Below are positions 10,096 through 17,501 of a stretch of DNA of 64,000 bases, one piece after another. The DNA comes from Shewanella schlegeliana (GTDB lineage: Bacteria; Pseudomonadota; Gammaproteobacteria; Enterobacterales; Shewanellaceae). The stretch lies in the NCBI RefSeq assembly GCF_016765635.1, contig NZ_JAESVD010000001.1, forward strand, positions 616,212 through 680,211. Direction: 5' to 3'. Numbering within the stretch: position 1 is the stretch's first letter; the number at the start of each line of letters is the position of its first letter. Under the pieces are notes generated by a model. It saw only the letters and a list, made by a program, of their open reading frames with translations. It was not told the DNA's origin and did no database searches. The translations under genes were made by a program, and so were the position numbers.

Positions 10096-10710
10096 TCACT
10101 TAGTCAAAATTAAGTTGAGCCATTGTTCACTTTCTCTCTCAGGCCGTAAATCACCCGTTAGCCAACTCTCAGCGATCTTTAAATCGGTATTTTTGATGAA
10201 TAACTGGACTCGATTTTCATCTGCGTTGGTAAAATAACGGCCGTCGCGTTCGACATCGTTAGTACCGTATTTAAATGAGCAATAGAAATGGCCTTTGTGT
10301 GTTAACTGTTTTGACAAATTAGCAAAAACAGAAGGCAACTCTGCACTTGGCACATGCAATAAAGAGGCGCAAGCCCAGATCGCATCCAACGGCTGAGAAC
10401 TATTAAACTCTTGGAATAAGCAAGTAGTTACAGGTTGGCCTATTAAGTTGCTTGCCGCTGCAGCTAACGCCTTACTCGCATCTATTGCAGTAACTTGATA
10501 GCCATTATCGATAAAATATTTACTGTCTCGGCCTGAGCCACAGCCGGCATCAAGGATATGGGCATTAAGAGGCAACAAAGGTAGAAATCGTTGATATAAA
10601 CTGGTCATATCAACGTTTAATGTATTGTTTATGAAAGAGTCTGCGTTGTCATTATAGAATGAAATGGTTGTATTGTTATTCACAAACGGTGGTACCTTTT
10701 TAGTTAACAC
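10096..10710 (-). CDS. Class I SAM-dependent methyltransferase
   Basis: A 204-residue Rossmann methyltransferase. Motif I is ILDAGCGSGRDS (about residues 52-63), followed by an acidic ribose-binding Asp in VTAIDAS, and WACASLLHV in the post-motif region. There is no DNA-methyltransferase NPPY/DPPY motif, so a small-molecule, protein or RNA substrate is likelier than DNA base modification. It resembles TehB-like methyltransferases but the substrate is not readable. It is immediately upstream of, and probably co-transcribed with, the PLD-helicase protein. Confidence 0.8.
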   Translation of the reverse strand: MLTKKVPPFVNNNTTISFYNDNADSFINNTLNVDMTSLYQRFLPLLPLNAHILDAGCGSGRDSKYFIDNGYQVTAIDASKALAAAASNLIGQPVTTCLFQEFNSSQPLDAIWACASLLHVPSAELPSVFANLSKQLTHKGHFYCSFKYGTNDVERDGRYFTNADENRVQLFIKNTDLKIAESWLTGDLRPERESEQWLNLILTK

Positions 10711-10860
10711 ACTGTAATAGCTCTATTAGTTTGTAATGATATCATTCATTACGGCTATATCGCGATCTGTATTATTTATTGGAATATTGAGTTAACAGAT
10801 TCATATTCATCGTTACAATTAGTGTAACCTGCAATCTTATTTGGGTTAGTTTTTAAGTTG

Positions 10861-11445
10861 TTAAAATATAATTTGCTTAAATAAGTCACATGCTTGTTTA
10901 CCGTTAGCACGTTTACCTGGCGTTCGCCGTCCCGTGATTTCATTGGTATTCATCAGTTGAACAAATTGGTTCATCTCTGGCCCGTAGCTGATATGCAGTG
11001 GTCGTGATTTTCCATAATAGTAGATACGGTCGAACTTAAGGTTTTCTGCAATCCACAGTGCGACTTCATCCATTTGATTTGGCATGGCATCAACAAAAAA
11101 GTCGACTGCCGCTCCAAGGCGAGGGCAGATCAATTTGCCTTTCCTATTGAGCTCGTGGCTGGCGTGTTGGTCTAGGTTTGGCGCAATATGAGGGTTATCA
11201 TTCTTCTTAATCGCTCTGGCTAACTCTGGTGAACAAAAGCCATAGGTAAGGGTGATTGGACCAAACTGCTCAACAATAGGATCGAGTAAGTTAACAGATA
11301 GTCGCTTCAAGGCTTCGATAGATGAACGTTGTCTTGGAATGTTAGCTAGCTTTTGCGTTGCGTAAGTTTGTGTTGCATAAGTTTGGCTACAATAAAGCAG
11401 ATCTTCTAAAGTAAAATATTTGCTTAATTTTGAATGGCTCTGCAT
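10861..11445 (-). CDS. Peptidase M15-like (D-Ala-D-Ala carboxypeptidase fold) protein
   Basis: A 194-residue protein with no signal peptide. It carries the M15/hedgehog-type pattern: LTYGFCSPELA near 66-76, GAAVDFF at 111-117 (the G-x-A-x-D core, Asp115), and PLHISYG at 149-155 (His151, the expected C-terminal zinc ligand). The position where M15 enzymes have a zinc-binding His is Arg109 (CPRLGAAVD); His94 or His97 might substitute, so activity is uncertain. A tandem YATQT duplication lies at 23-32. Same strand as the methyltransferase and helicase, 150 bases upstream of the former, so it may be the first gene of a three-gene unit. Confidence 0.55.
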   Translation of the reverse strand: MQSHSKLSKYFTLEDLLYCSQTYATQTYATQKLANIPRQRSSIEALKRLSVNLLDPIVEQFGPITLTYGFCSPELARAIKKNDNPHIAPNLDQHASHELNRKGKLICPRLGAAVDFFVDAMPNQMDEVALWIAENLKFDRIYYYGKSRPLHISYGPEMNQFVQLMNTNEITGRRTPGKRANGKQACDLFKQIIF

Positions 11446-11519
11446 CGAGATAATGGCCTAGTTGAGCTACTACATTTGAGTTTGGGGAACAGCGCTTTGT
11501 TTTAAGCGCTGTAAGCATT

Positions 11520-11738
11520 CTATTGGCTGTTAAACCACTGACTAAACTCTTCGAAATCAATACTTCCATTTCCATCGAGATCTATTGCGTCAAAACCTAT
11601 CTCGGCACTTTCATCGGGTTCAATTGTTTCTAGAGCAAGTAGTAGGAGTTTGAACTCAGAAAGTACAATTCTCCCGTCACCGTCAGTATCGAAATGGTCG
11701 AAATTTTCTTTGAGCTCTTCTTGGCATAAATCAGTCAT
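11520..11738 (-). CDS. Small two-EF-hand calcium-binding protein
   Basis: A 72-residue calmodulin-like protein. Two complete EF-hand loops are visible: D17-x-D19-G-D21-G-R-I-x-x-x-E28 and D53-x-D55-G-N57-G-S-I-x-x-x-E64, each with all usual calcium ligands and the central Ile. There is no signal peptide or membrane segment, so it is probably a cytoplasmic Ca2+ sensor or buffer. ATG 11738 follows an AGGAGTC ribosome site. It lies downstream of the VIT-VWA gene on the same strand, but a terminator-like hairpin (11924-11961) separates them. Confidence 0.85.
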   Translation of the reverse strand: MTDLCQEELKENFDHFDTDGDGRIVLSEFKLLLLALETIEPDESAEIGFDAIDLDGNGSIDFEEFSQWFNSQ

Positions 11739-11923
11739 TATTGACTCCTACGTTAGTTTTGCTTTCAATTTTCTACCATAAGCGATTGAATTAGCTTGGC
11801 TAGTTTTTCATTCAGCTTGATGAGTAAGTTCACTTCCTGTTCAAATTCATCATGAATGCCTCTTACCATTTCGTCAACCGATATAGCGTTCGTTAACGAT
11901 AAACTGCTGAACCTATTTTTGGT

Positions 11924-11961
11924 AAAAAGGCCAAGCATAGAGATTTATCAATGCTCGGCCT
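11924..11961 (-). terminator. Rho-independent terminator after the VIT-VWA gene
   Basis: On the minus strand an 11-bp stem (AGGCCGAGCAT / ATGCTTGGCCT, one G-T wobble) is followed by a T-run. It lies 20 bases past the stop of the VIT-VWA gene. Confidence 0.75.
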
Positions 11962-11981
11962 GTTTCATATATAAGCTTATG

Positions 11982-14273
11982 CTATGACATAGTCAGCTCT
12001 GCCTGTAACGCTTCTCTAACGGTTTGTATCAGGAGCGGTTTGATATCGAGCTCCTTCACTAGCATTCGTGCAAGCCGCGTAACATGTCTGGATAACGGCT
12101 TGGTTGGATTAAATTCGTTATAGAGACTTAACCAAGCTGCAACCAGTTCGATTTCATCAAAGCCGAGTAGCTCAAGCTGTGTGAGGATATTGATAATAGC
12201 CTCATCTTCACCCATCTCTTCAAGATCGACAATATCAAATTCGCTGAGTCCCATATGATTACTTGGTGTGAACTCTTCATTTAATTTTTCTGCGATGCTG
12301 GTGCTGGCAGCGACTAATTCCTCAATCGACTCCTTGAATAATTCTTCAATCGGCTCTGCAATAGACTCTGAAGTCGCGTCACTACTGTTGTAAATAGGTC
12401 TGTCACAGCTTAAAAATGCAGGAATGTCGAGGTAGTCACGCTCACGATGCATTTGAGCGGGGAGCTCGTTAGTACACAATGAGATGTCCCCCTCACAAAC
12501 AACGCTTCCTAGTCCCATATAACCTGCTGGTATTTGATGGGGAACCGATCGCATTTCAGGCAAACCGAGTTCGACTGCATTATGGTTAGTCTTGACCAAG
12601 ATACAGTGAGTCTCATCGGTAATAAGCTGATACTTTAAAGCCAGTTCGATAGCCTGTTCTTTTGGGAGCGATGCGAGTCTGGCGTAGGCTGCCAGTCGCG
12701 CTAAGGTGTTAATGCTATCGGAATATGGATGTAATTCGATGTTTTGTTCGTAGGTTTGGCTTGGCTTTTTGCTCTTGCCTTGATCAGTGTTTGAAGCACG
12801 AATATACGCATAAGATAATGTCGCTTGCTTAGTTGTAAGCAGCTTTAATTGCGCAAAACTGTTTACTGTATCTCCTGCAAAAATCGTCGCTTGATGGCTT
12901 AACGTTTGCGACAGGGTAGTGTCGTCATTCGATTCGTCACCAAAGCGAATAATACTCTGGGTCAATTTGGGCTGTTTAATGCGGCAGAAATGCTGAACAA
13001 TTCTATTGCTCATATTTTCGTTGGGGGTGACAAACTCGCTAGCACCACCAGTTTTATCGGCTAACTGCCTTAAGAAAGCTTCACTTACGGCGCAGCCCAC
13101 ACCAACAACAAAATGGCGATGATTTGACTGCTGCGCTTTAAGAAGCAGTTGCTCCTCCCCCCAAATTTCACCATCGGTTATCAACAATATGTTTGATGTA
13201 AGCTCGGCTGGTGCGGCTGAGTCATAGGCGGCATTCAGTGCCGTTAACATCTCGGTGCCACCAAGATCTGCTTTTAAGTTAGCAAGTTCTTTGGCTGCAA
13301 TGTCAAGATTCGTTCTGCTGGCCTTTACAGACTCGGAGAACAAACTCCTATGATGACTACCAAACAGTATGATGTTGAACCAATCATCTTCATCTAACAA
13401 TTCAAGGATCTGCTTTAGTGCTATACCTGCTTGGGCGATTGAATCACCAGACATTGAGCCTGAGCAATCGACAACCATTATTATTGATTTAGGCGTGGTT
13501 TCATCGTATGAGTCAATTTGTGGATAGAATGAGGTCAGCGCGACAATTTTATCGTCATCTTTGCTCCACAGTCCTTCGCCCACACAGTGCTCTGGCTGGG
13601 TGAACTCGACAATTAAGTCACGATCCATTGCTGTAGTTTGATTTTTGAGGCTGATTTTTAAGGCCTCATTGTCATAGTGCTTGGCTATTGCATGAGTAGG
13701 ACTGTTTACTGCTGCGCTAGCCAGCTGGCCTTGAATGGTTAACTCAAAATTCAGAGTATAAGCTGTTGATAAGCTATGCTCCGGTACTTGATGGGGTTCT
13801 AAGCCGCTACTTGTCGGATTTCCGTATCGAGGGGTGAGGGTGGTTGGCAGATAAAAACGTAGTGAATCGCCTTGCCATTGATGGAGCTGCGCATATTTAA
13901 ATTTGATTATGGCGGTCTCGTTCGCAAGTAAATTACCTAAATTGACACAATATAGACCCTCTTTGATTTTTGTCAGTAATAATGCGGTATCTCCATCAGT
14001 AATTGCCTGCTCATATTGCGTTTCTGCGATCATTTTGGGTTTAACTTGGCCCGAGATTTTCTCGCCGTTTATTTCTACAACTAACTCTAATAACACTGCA
14101 TCCAACGGTAGCGGGAACGTATAAACCGCCTCAATGTTGCTCTGTTCTGTATTGATGTAGGTCTGCTCGATATTAACTTGTGATAACACGCCGTTTAGTA
14201 CTGCTTTTACATCAACCGCTTTTAAAGCTACATCTTCACCACCGGATGTTTTTAAACCTATCTCGTCGTTCAT
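11982..14273 (-). CDS. Cytoplasmic VIT and VWA domain protein
   Basis: A 763-residue protein of the inter-alpha-trypsin-inhibitor-like class. Residues about 5-130 form a VIT domain (VKAVLNGVLSQVNIEQTY..., EAVYTFPLP). A von Willebrand A domain starts near 260 with the complete MIDAS motif DCSGSMS at about 266-272, and a later TDGE. The C-terminal third is acidic and then helical, with no recognised domain. No signal peptide, sortase or membrane segment is seen, unlike extracellular ITIH-type proteins, so a metal-dependent cytoplasmic scaffold or chaperone role is inferred. It begins 2 bases after the MerR gene stop, in a tight operon. Confidence 0.85.
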   Translation of the reverse strand: MNDEIGLKTSGGEDVALKAVDVKAVLNGVLSQVNIEQTYINTEQSNIEAVYTFPLPLDAVLLELVVEINGEKISGQVKPKMIAETQYEQAITDGDTALLLTKIKEGLYCVNLGNLLANETAIIKFKYAQLHQWQGDSLRFYLPTTLTPRYGNPTSSGLEPHQVPEHSLSTAYTLNFELTIQGQLASAAVNSPTHAIAKHYDNEALKISLKNQTTAMDRDLIVEFTQPEHCVGEGLWSKDDDKIVALTSFYPQIDSYDETTPKSIIMVVDCSGSMSGDSIAQAGIALKQILELLDEDDWFNIILFGSHHRSLFSESVKASRTNLDIAAKELANLKADLGGTEMLTALNAAYDSAAPAELTSNILLITDGEIWGEEQLLLKAQQSNHRHFVVGVGCAVSEAFLRQLADKTGGASEFVTPNENMSNRIVQHFCRIKQPKLTQSIIRFGDESNDDTTLSQTLSHQATIFAGDTVNSFAQLKLLTTKQATLSYAYIRASNTDQGKSKKPSQTYEQNIELHPYSDSINTLARLAAYARLASLPKEQAIELALKYQLITDETHCILVKTNHNAVELGLPEMRSVPHQIPAGYMGLGSVVCEGDISLCTNELPAQMHRERDYLDIPAFLSCDRPIYNSSDATSESIAEPIEELFKESIEELVAASTSIAEKLNEEFTPSNHMGLSEFDIVDLEEMGEDEAIINILTQLELLGFDEIELVAAWLSLYNEFNPTKPLSRHVTRLARMLVKELDIKPLLIQTVREALQAELTMS

Positions 14274-14275
14274 TT

Positions 14276-14698
14276 TTATTCCTTACAGCTCAATTTAAGC
14301 TGCTGATATAAAGAGATAACTTCTTGTGTTAGTTGTTTTGCTTGTTCGGGCGTGAGACCCGCTTTCATTGGATTGAGTGTTAGCGTTATGCCTTCATCAA
14401 TATGGATATGACTACAGACTTCTATATCCCCAGGCTGTAAGCGCTTTAGGGGAGGGAGTGTTTTGTGTTCGTCATTGTCGAATAGCAGTTCTTTAATGCG
14501 TTCAAGGGATAAGCCAGCATCTTGCCACTTGCGGATCTCGAGCAGGCGCTCGACATGTTGCTGGGTATAGTGCGAGCCTCTACCGGAACCTTCTGGGGGC
14601 TGAAGCAAGGTTTTCTGGACATAAAACCGAACGGTTCGAGGTGTCAGCTCGACCAGTTGGCAGAGTTCATTTAAAGAATATTGGGTTAATTTTTTCAT
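14276..14698 (-). CDS. MerR-family transcriptional regulator
   Basis: A 140-residue regulator with an N-terminal MerR winged helix (YSLNELCQLVELTPRTVRFYVQKTLL; RGSHYTQQHVERLLEIRKWQDAGLSLERIKELL). A short C-terminal effector part ends in a helix. It has none of the Cys ligands of the metal-sensing MerR proteins apart from isolated cysteines. Being the first gene before the VIT-VWA gene with a 2-base gap suggests that it controls that operon and itself. Confidence 0.88.
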   Translation of the reverse strand: MKKLTQYSLNELCQLVELTPRTVRFYVQKTLLQPPEGSGRGSHYTQQHVERLLEIRKWQDAGLSLERIKELLFDNDEHKTLPPLKRLQPGDIEVCSHIHIDEGITLTLNPMKAGLTPEQAKQLTQEVISLYQQLKLSCKE

Positions 14699-14877
14699 GA
14701 CAGCTTATCTCGACAGTTCCTGTGTCAGATACTAGTGTCGTGATAATGTTTTGTCAATTGCTTAAATATTGTCTTTTTAAACGCGGTAGAGCTTTCTACT
14801 CATGACGACAGAGAAGCGAGAGGATTATGAATTATTTTGAACAGGATCCTTTCTAGGTAATGTCACCTGGAGGGGAA

Positions 14878-15177
14878 ATGAAAAAACTAAAGCAGCAATA
14901 TCGAATACGCATTCAAATTCATGGCGTTAGTGGCTATAGCCATAGTCGGGTGGTTTATCCACTGCTTCGCAGTGGTTTACACAAGTGCTTTTCTACTAAG
15001 CAAGAAAGGAGTTGTTACTTTTTACACATAATTGAATGCAGAGGCTACCCAATTAAGCTCAGAGTCGTGAGAGGAACAGGATTAGCAGATCCTTGGGATG
15101 ATTATCCTTCCTATTTGGATAAAGAGGCTAAGAGCTGGAAGCATAACTCAAAACGCAGTAAGCAATATTTTAAATGA
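14878..15177 (+). CDS. Hypothetical basic protein
   Basis: A 99-residue ORF that I do not recognise. ATG 14878 is preferred to ATG 14860 because the strong ribosome site GGAGGGG ends 5 bases before it. The product is strongly basic (KKLKQQYRIRIQIHG at the start, KSWKHNSKRSKQYFK at the end), has two Cys and no membrane segment. Its DNA contains a short palindrome, CCACTGCTTCGCAGTGG near 14959, which could mean the ORF arose over a repeat. It is isolated between the divergent MerR gene and a pseudogene. The start context is the main evidence that it is expressed. Confidence 0.45.
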   Translation: MKKLKQQYRIRIQIHGVSGYSHSRVVYPLLRSGLHKCFSTKQERSCYFLHIIECRGYPIKLRVVRGTGLADPWDDYPSYLDKEAKSWKHNSKRSKQYFK

Positions 15178-15254
15178 CAAAGCTAAGTTATATTTAGGAG
15201 TCTATGCGAACAGCCCTAGAGAGAACGTTCTAGGCCTTGCTGTTCAGTAATACA

Positions 15255-15533
15255 TTAGACATCAATATTAGATATCTGCGAATCCAGAACCCCCATTCCG
15301 CTGCGTACGCCGCTTTCGATAGTGTGGGAGGATTTGCTGCGGCTAAAATATCCTGCATAACTGTGCTTCTCGTGATTTTGGTCTTCTATCGCATCATCGC
15401 CATCAATATGCACGGTGAAGATGCCAATCTCCCATTTGCGAGTGGGCGTCGGCGAAAAACCAAATACAGTGTCATTTGCTAAAAAGGCTTTATTTTTAAT
15501 GCTTACCTCGGGCTTGGTTCCGTTCGGTTGCAT
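15255..15533 (-). pseudogene. Internally deleted remnant of a eukaryotic-type glutathione synthetase
   Basis: This 92-codon frame aligns to both ends of the intact gene at 23353-24849 on the same strand. Its first third (KNKAFLANDTVFGFSPTPT) matches the N-terminal SNAYSASHTAFSFTPTP. Its remainder (IGIFTVHIDGDDAIED...YAGYFSRSKSS...GVRSGMGVLDS) matches the C-terminal IGMFTVHIDGEAAIES...GVHSGMGVLDS. About 400 central residues, including the ATP-grasp core, are gone at the junction TPTRKWEIGIF, so it cannot be an active enzyme. By eye the DNA is roughly three-quarters identical to the intact copy, so the duplication is not recent. Confidence 0.85.
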
Positions 15534-16253
15534 TGATTACCGCACTAGTTGTTGAATGTTATACATAATCTAACACCTATGATTACATTTTTCCGGAAAT
15601 ATGGGTTAGGGTTTCTATGTTGTCAATTGTTATCTTGCTTTTATTGGAAGTATTAAGTGAGTTTATTGGAGTATATTCCAGTTAAACTGCAGTAAAATAT
15701 TCTAGATAAGGGCTAGGTTAACAGGCTTTATACGGAGGAGATAAGATGTTTTGAGCGGTTATAAGGTATTGCAATCTTGCTGTTTTCTGTTGCTAAGCAG
15801 TCGTTAGCTTATTTCAATAGGCAGGAGTAAAGGAGTAAAGGAGTAAAGGAGTAAAGGAGTAAAGGAGTTTTCAGAGTTTCTAGCTATTCACTTTCAATAG
15901 GTTTATTAAAAAATTATTCGAATGGAAACTGAAATCGAAAACTGTCAAAGAATTGATTATTAAGATTAATGTATGTCCACTAAAATTTGCGCCTTCTTTA
16001 AATAAGTTGGTTTTTCTCAATAGGTTAATGTCGAATAAATGTCTAAGTTAAGTGATGGTGTTTATTTGTTGGTGTTGAGTCAAAACTTTGGCACTATTTT
16101 TATAATGTTTGTTTAAGCTTACTTTGTTTGCAGTTTAATACTTGTTGTGCTTTATTTAAATTGTAAACGGCTATTTTGAATGCGTCCTTTTCACTGGTTT
16201 AAATTAAAACGTGATTACTGAGTTGTTATTCATTTTTATAACATGGAAGTTAT
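15534..16253 (+). other. 720-base A/T-rich gene-free stretch upstream of the exporter operon
   Basis: No ORF of interest on either strand. It contains the GGAGTAAA tandem array (15824-15863) and presumably the promoter of the HlyD/C39 operon, but I cannot point to a convincing -35/-10 pair. Base composition is visibly richer in A/T than the prp genes. Confidence 0.6.
15824..15863 (+). repeat. Tandem repeat (GGAGTAAA)x5
   Basis: Five perfect 8-base copies at 15824-15863, followed by a partial GGAGTTT. The array lies about 390 bases upstream of the HlyD start. Such arrays are slippage-prone; each unit also looks like a ribosome-binding sequence. Confidence 0.95.
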
Positions 16254-17501
16254 ATGAAAGCATTATTTCGCCAAGAAGCTGTAGCGGCTCAAAAGCAGAG
16301 GCTACACGGGGATGTTTCACTAGCACAGCCATTCAGTGTTTATACCTCGGCCTTCACTTTGCTGGTAATCGTTAGCAGTATCCTCATTTTTCTTTCCTTT
16401 TCTCATTATGCCCGTAAAGAGACTGTTCGTGGTTATCTGGTTCCAGATAAAGGGTTAATAAAGACCTATGCTAATCGTACTGGTAGTGTAGAAACATTAC
16501 ATGTTTCAGAGGGGGACACGATTAAGAAAGGCTCACCTTTAGCAACAATAGTTTTAAACCGTAGCATGCTTTCTGGTGAGGAACTGAGTGAGTCGTTAAT
16601 TAGTGAACTTAATCAGCAACTGTTACTACTCGATACTGAACAAGAGGTAAATAGTGCCTTATTAATGAAGGATATTCGGCGTTTAGAAGCATCAATCAAT
16701 GATAGCCGTCATGCATTATTGATATCACGAAGCTTAGCCTCTTTACTAACAGATAAACTGGAACTTCAACTTAAACAGCAAACTCAACATCAAGCATTAC
16801 TCGATGATGGATTTTTATCGACTCAAGATTATCAAAAGCAAATGGAGAAGTTGATCATAGTGAGGCAGGAAATTCAGAACGCTAAAGCAAAGCAAGTGCA
16901 GATTAAAAGTCAATTAAACGCAGCGCAGTCGGAGCTTGAAATTTTACCTAATCAATATGCTCTTAAAGATAGTGATATTAAAAGGCAACGCTCTGAGGTT
17001 AGACGCCAGATAGACGAAACGGAAAATAATTATCGCTATGTGCTTCGTGCTGCAGAAGATGGAACCGTTACTTCAATTCAAGTGGTAGAGGGGGAGTTTA
17101 TTATAACAAATCGGCCCTTAATGAGCCTTATTCCTAAAGGAGCTGAATTAGTTGCGGAATTGTTGTTACCCACTCGAAGTGCTGGTTTTGTTAAGCTGGG
17201 AGATGAAGCTCGATTACGTTTTGATGCTTTTCCTTATCAGCGTTTTGGTTTTTTAAAAAGCCAAGTTTCCAGAGTTGATAACGCTTTACTCTTGGATGGA
17301 GAAGCTAAATTACCTATTGCTTTATCTGAGCCGGTGTATCGAATTAGAACTCAATTATCAAAACAAGACATGTTGGCTTATGGTGATAAGTTCCCCCTTA
17401 AAAGTGGCATGTTGCTAGAAGCTGACATTGTTCTTGATAGGCGAAGCTTATTAGATTGGTTGTTAGACCCAATTTATAGCTTACGAGGGAGGGTTGGTTA
17501 A
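16254..17501 (+). CDS. HlyD-family membrane fusion protein of a peptide exporter
   Basis: A 415-residue inner-membrane periplasmic adaptor of a type I secretion system. One N-terminal membrane segment (about residues 31-48, FTLLVIVSSILIFLSFS) is followed by a lipoyl/barrel half (GYLVPDKGLIKTYA, VSEGDTIKKGSPLATI). A long coiled coil (about 115-260) comes next, then the second lipoyl half (AAEDGTVTSIQVVEGEFI). It resembles CvaA/RaxA-type adaptors used with C39-peptidase transporters. GGAAG precedes ATG 16254. The stop overlaps the next gene by one base (TAATG), so the two are translationally coupled. An outer-membrane TolC partner must be encoded elsewhere. Confidence 0.9.
   Translation: MKALFRQEAVAAQKQRLHGDVSLAQPFSVYTSAFTLLVIVSSILIFLSFSHYARKETVRGYLVPDKGLIKTYANRTGSVETLHVSEGDTIKKGSPLATIVLNRSMLSGEELSESLISELNQQLLLLDTEQEVNSALLMKDIRRLEASINDSRHALLISRSLASLLTDKLELQLKQQTQHQALLDDGFLSTQDYQKQMEKLIIVRQEIQNAKAKQVQIKSQLNAAQSELEILPNQYALKDSDIKRQRSEVRRQIDETENNYRYVLRAAEDGTVTSIQVVEGEFIITNRPLMSLIPKGAELVAELLLPTRSAGFVKLGDEARLRFDAFPYQRFGFLKSQVSRVDNALLLDGEAKLPIALSEPVYRIRTQLSKQDMLAYGDKFPLKSGMLLEADIVLDRRSLLDWLLDPIYSLRGRVG

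Noticed and set aside
11739..11923. Possible 34-residue minus-strand ORF (start near 11870) with a helical sequence
   Set aside because: No convincing ribosome site and no support beyond a short open frame.
15237..15482. Plus-strand 81-residue ORF
   Set aside because: Antisense to the glutathione synthetase remnant, which has real protein similarity.
15824..15863. Tandem repeats considered as a CRISPR array
   Set aside because: Units are 8 bases with no spacers, and no cas genes are present; the hexamer array at 36943 fails for the same reason.
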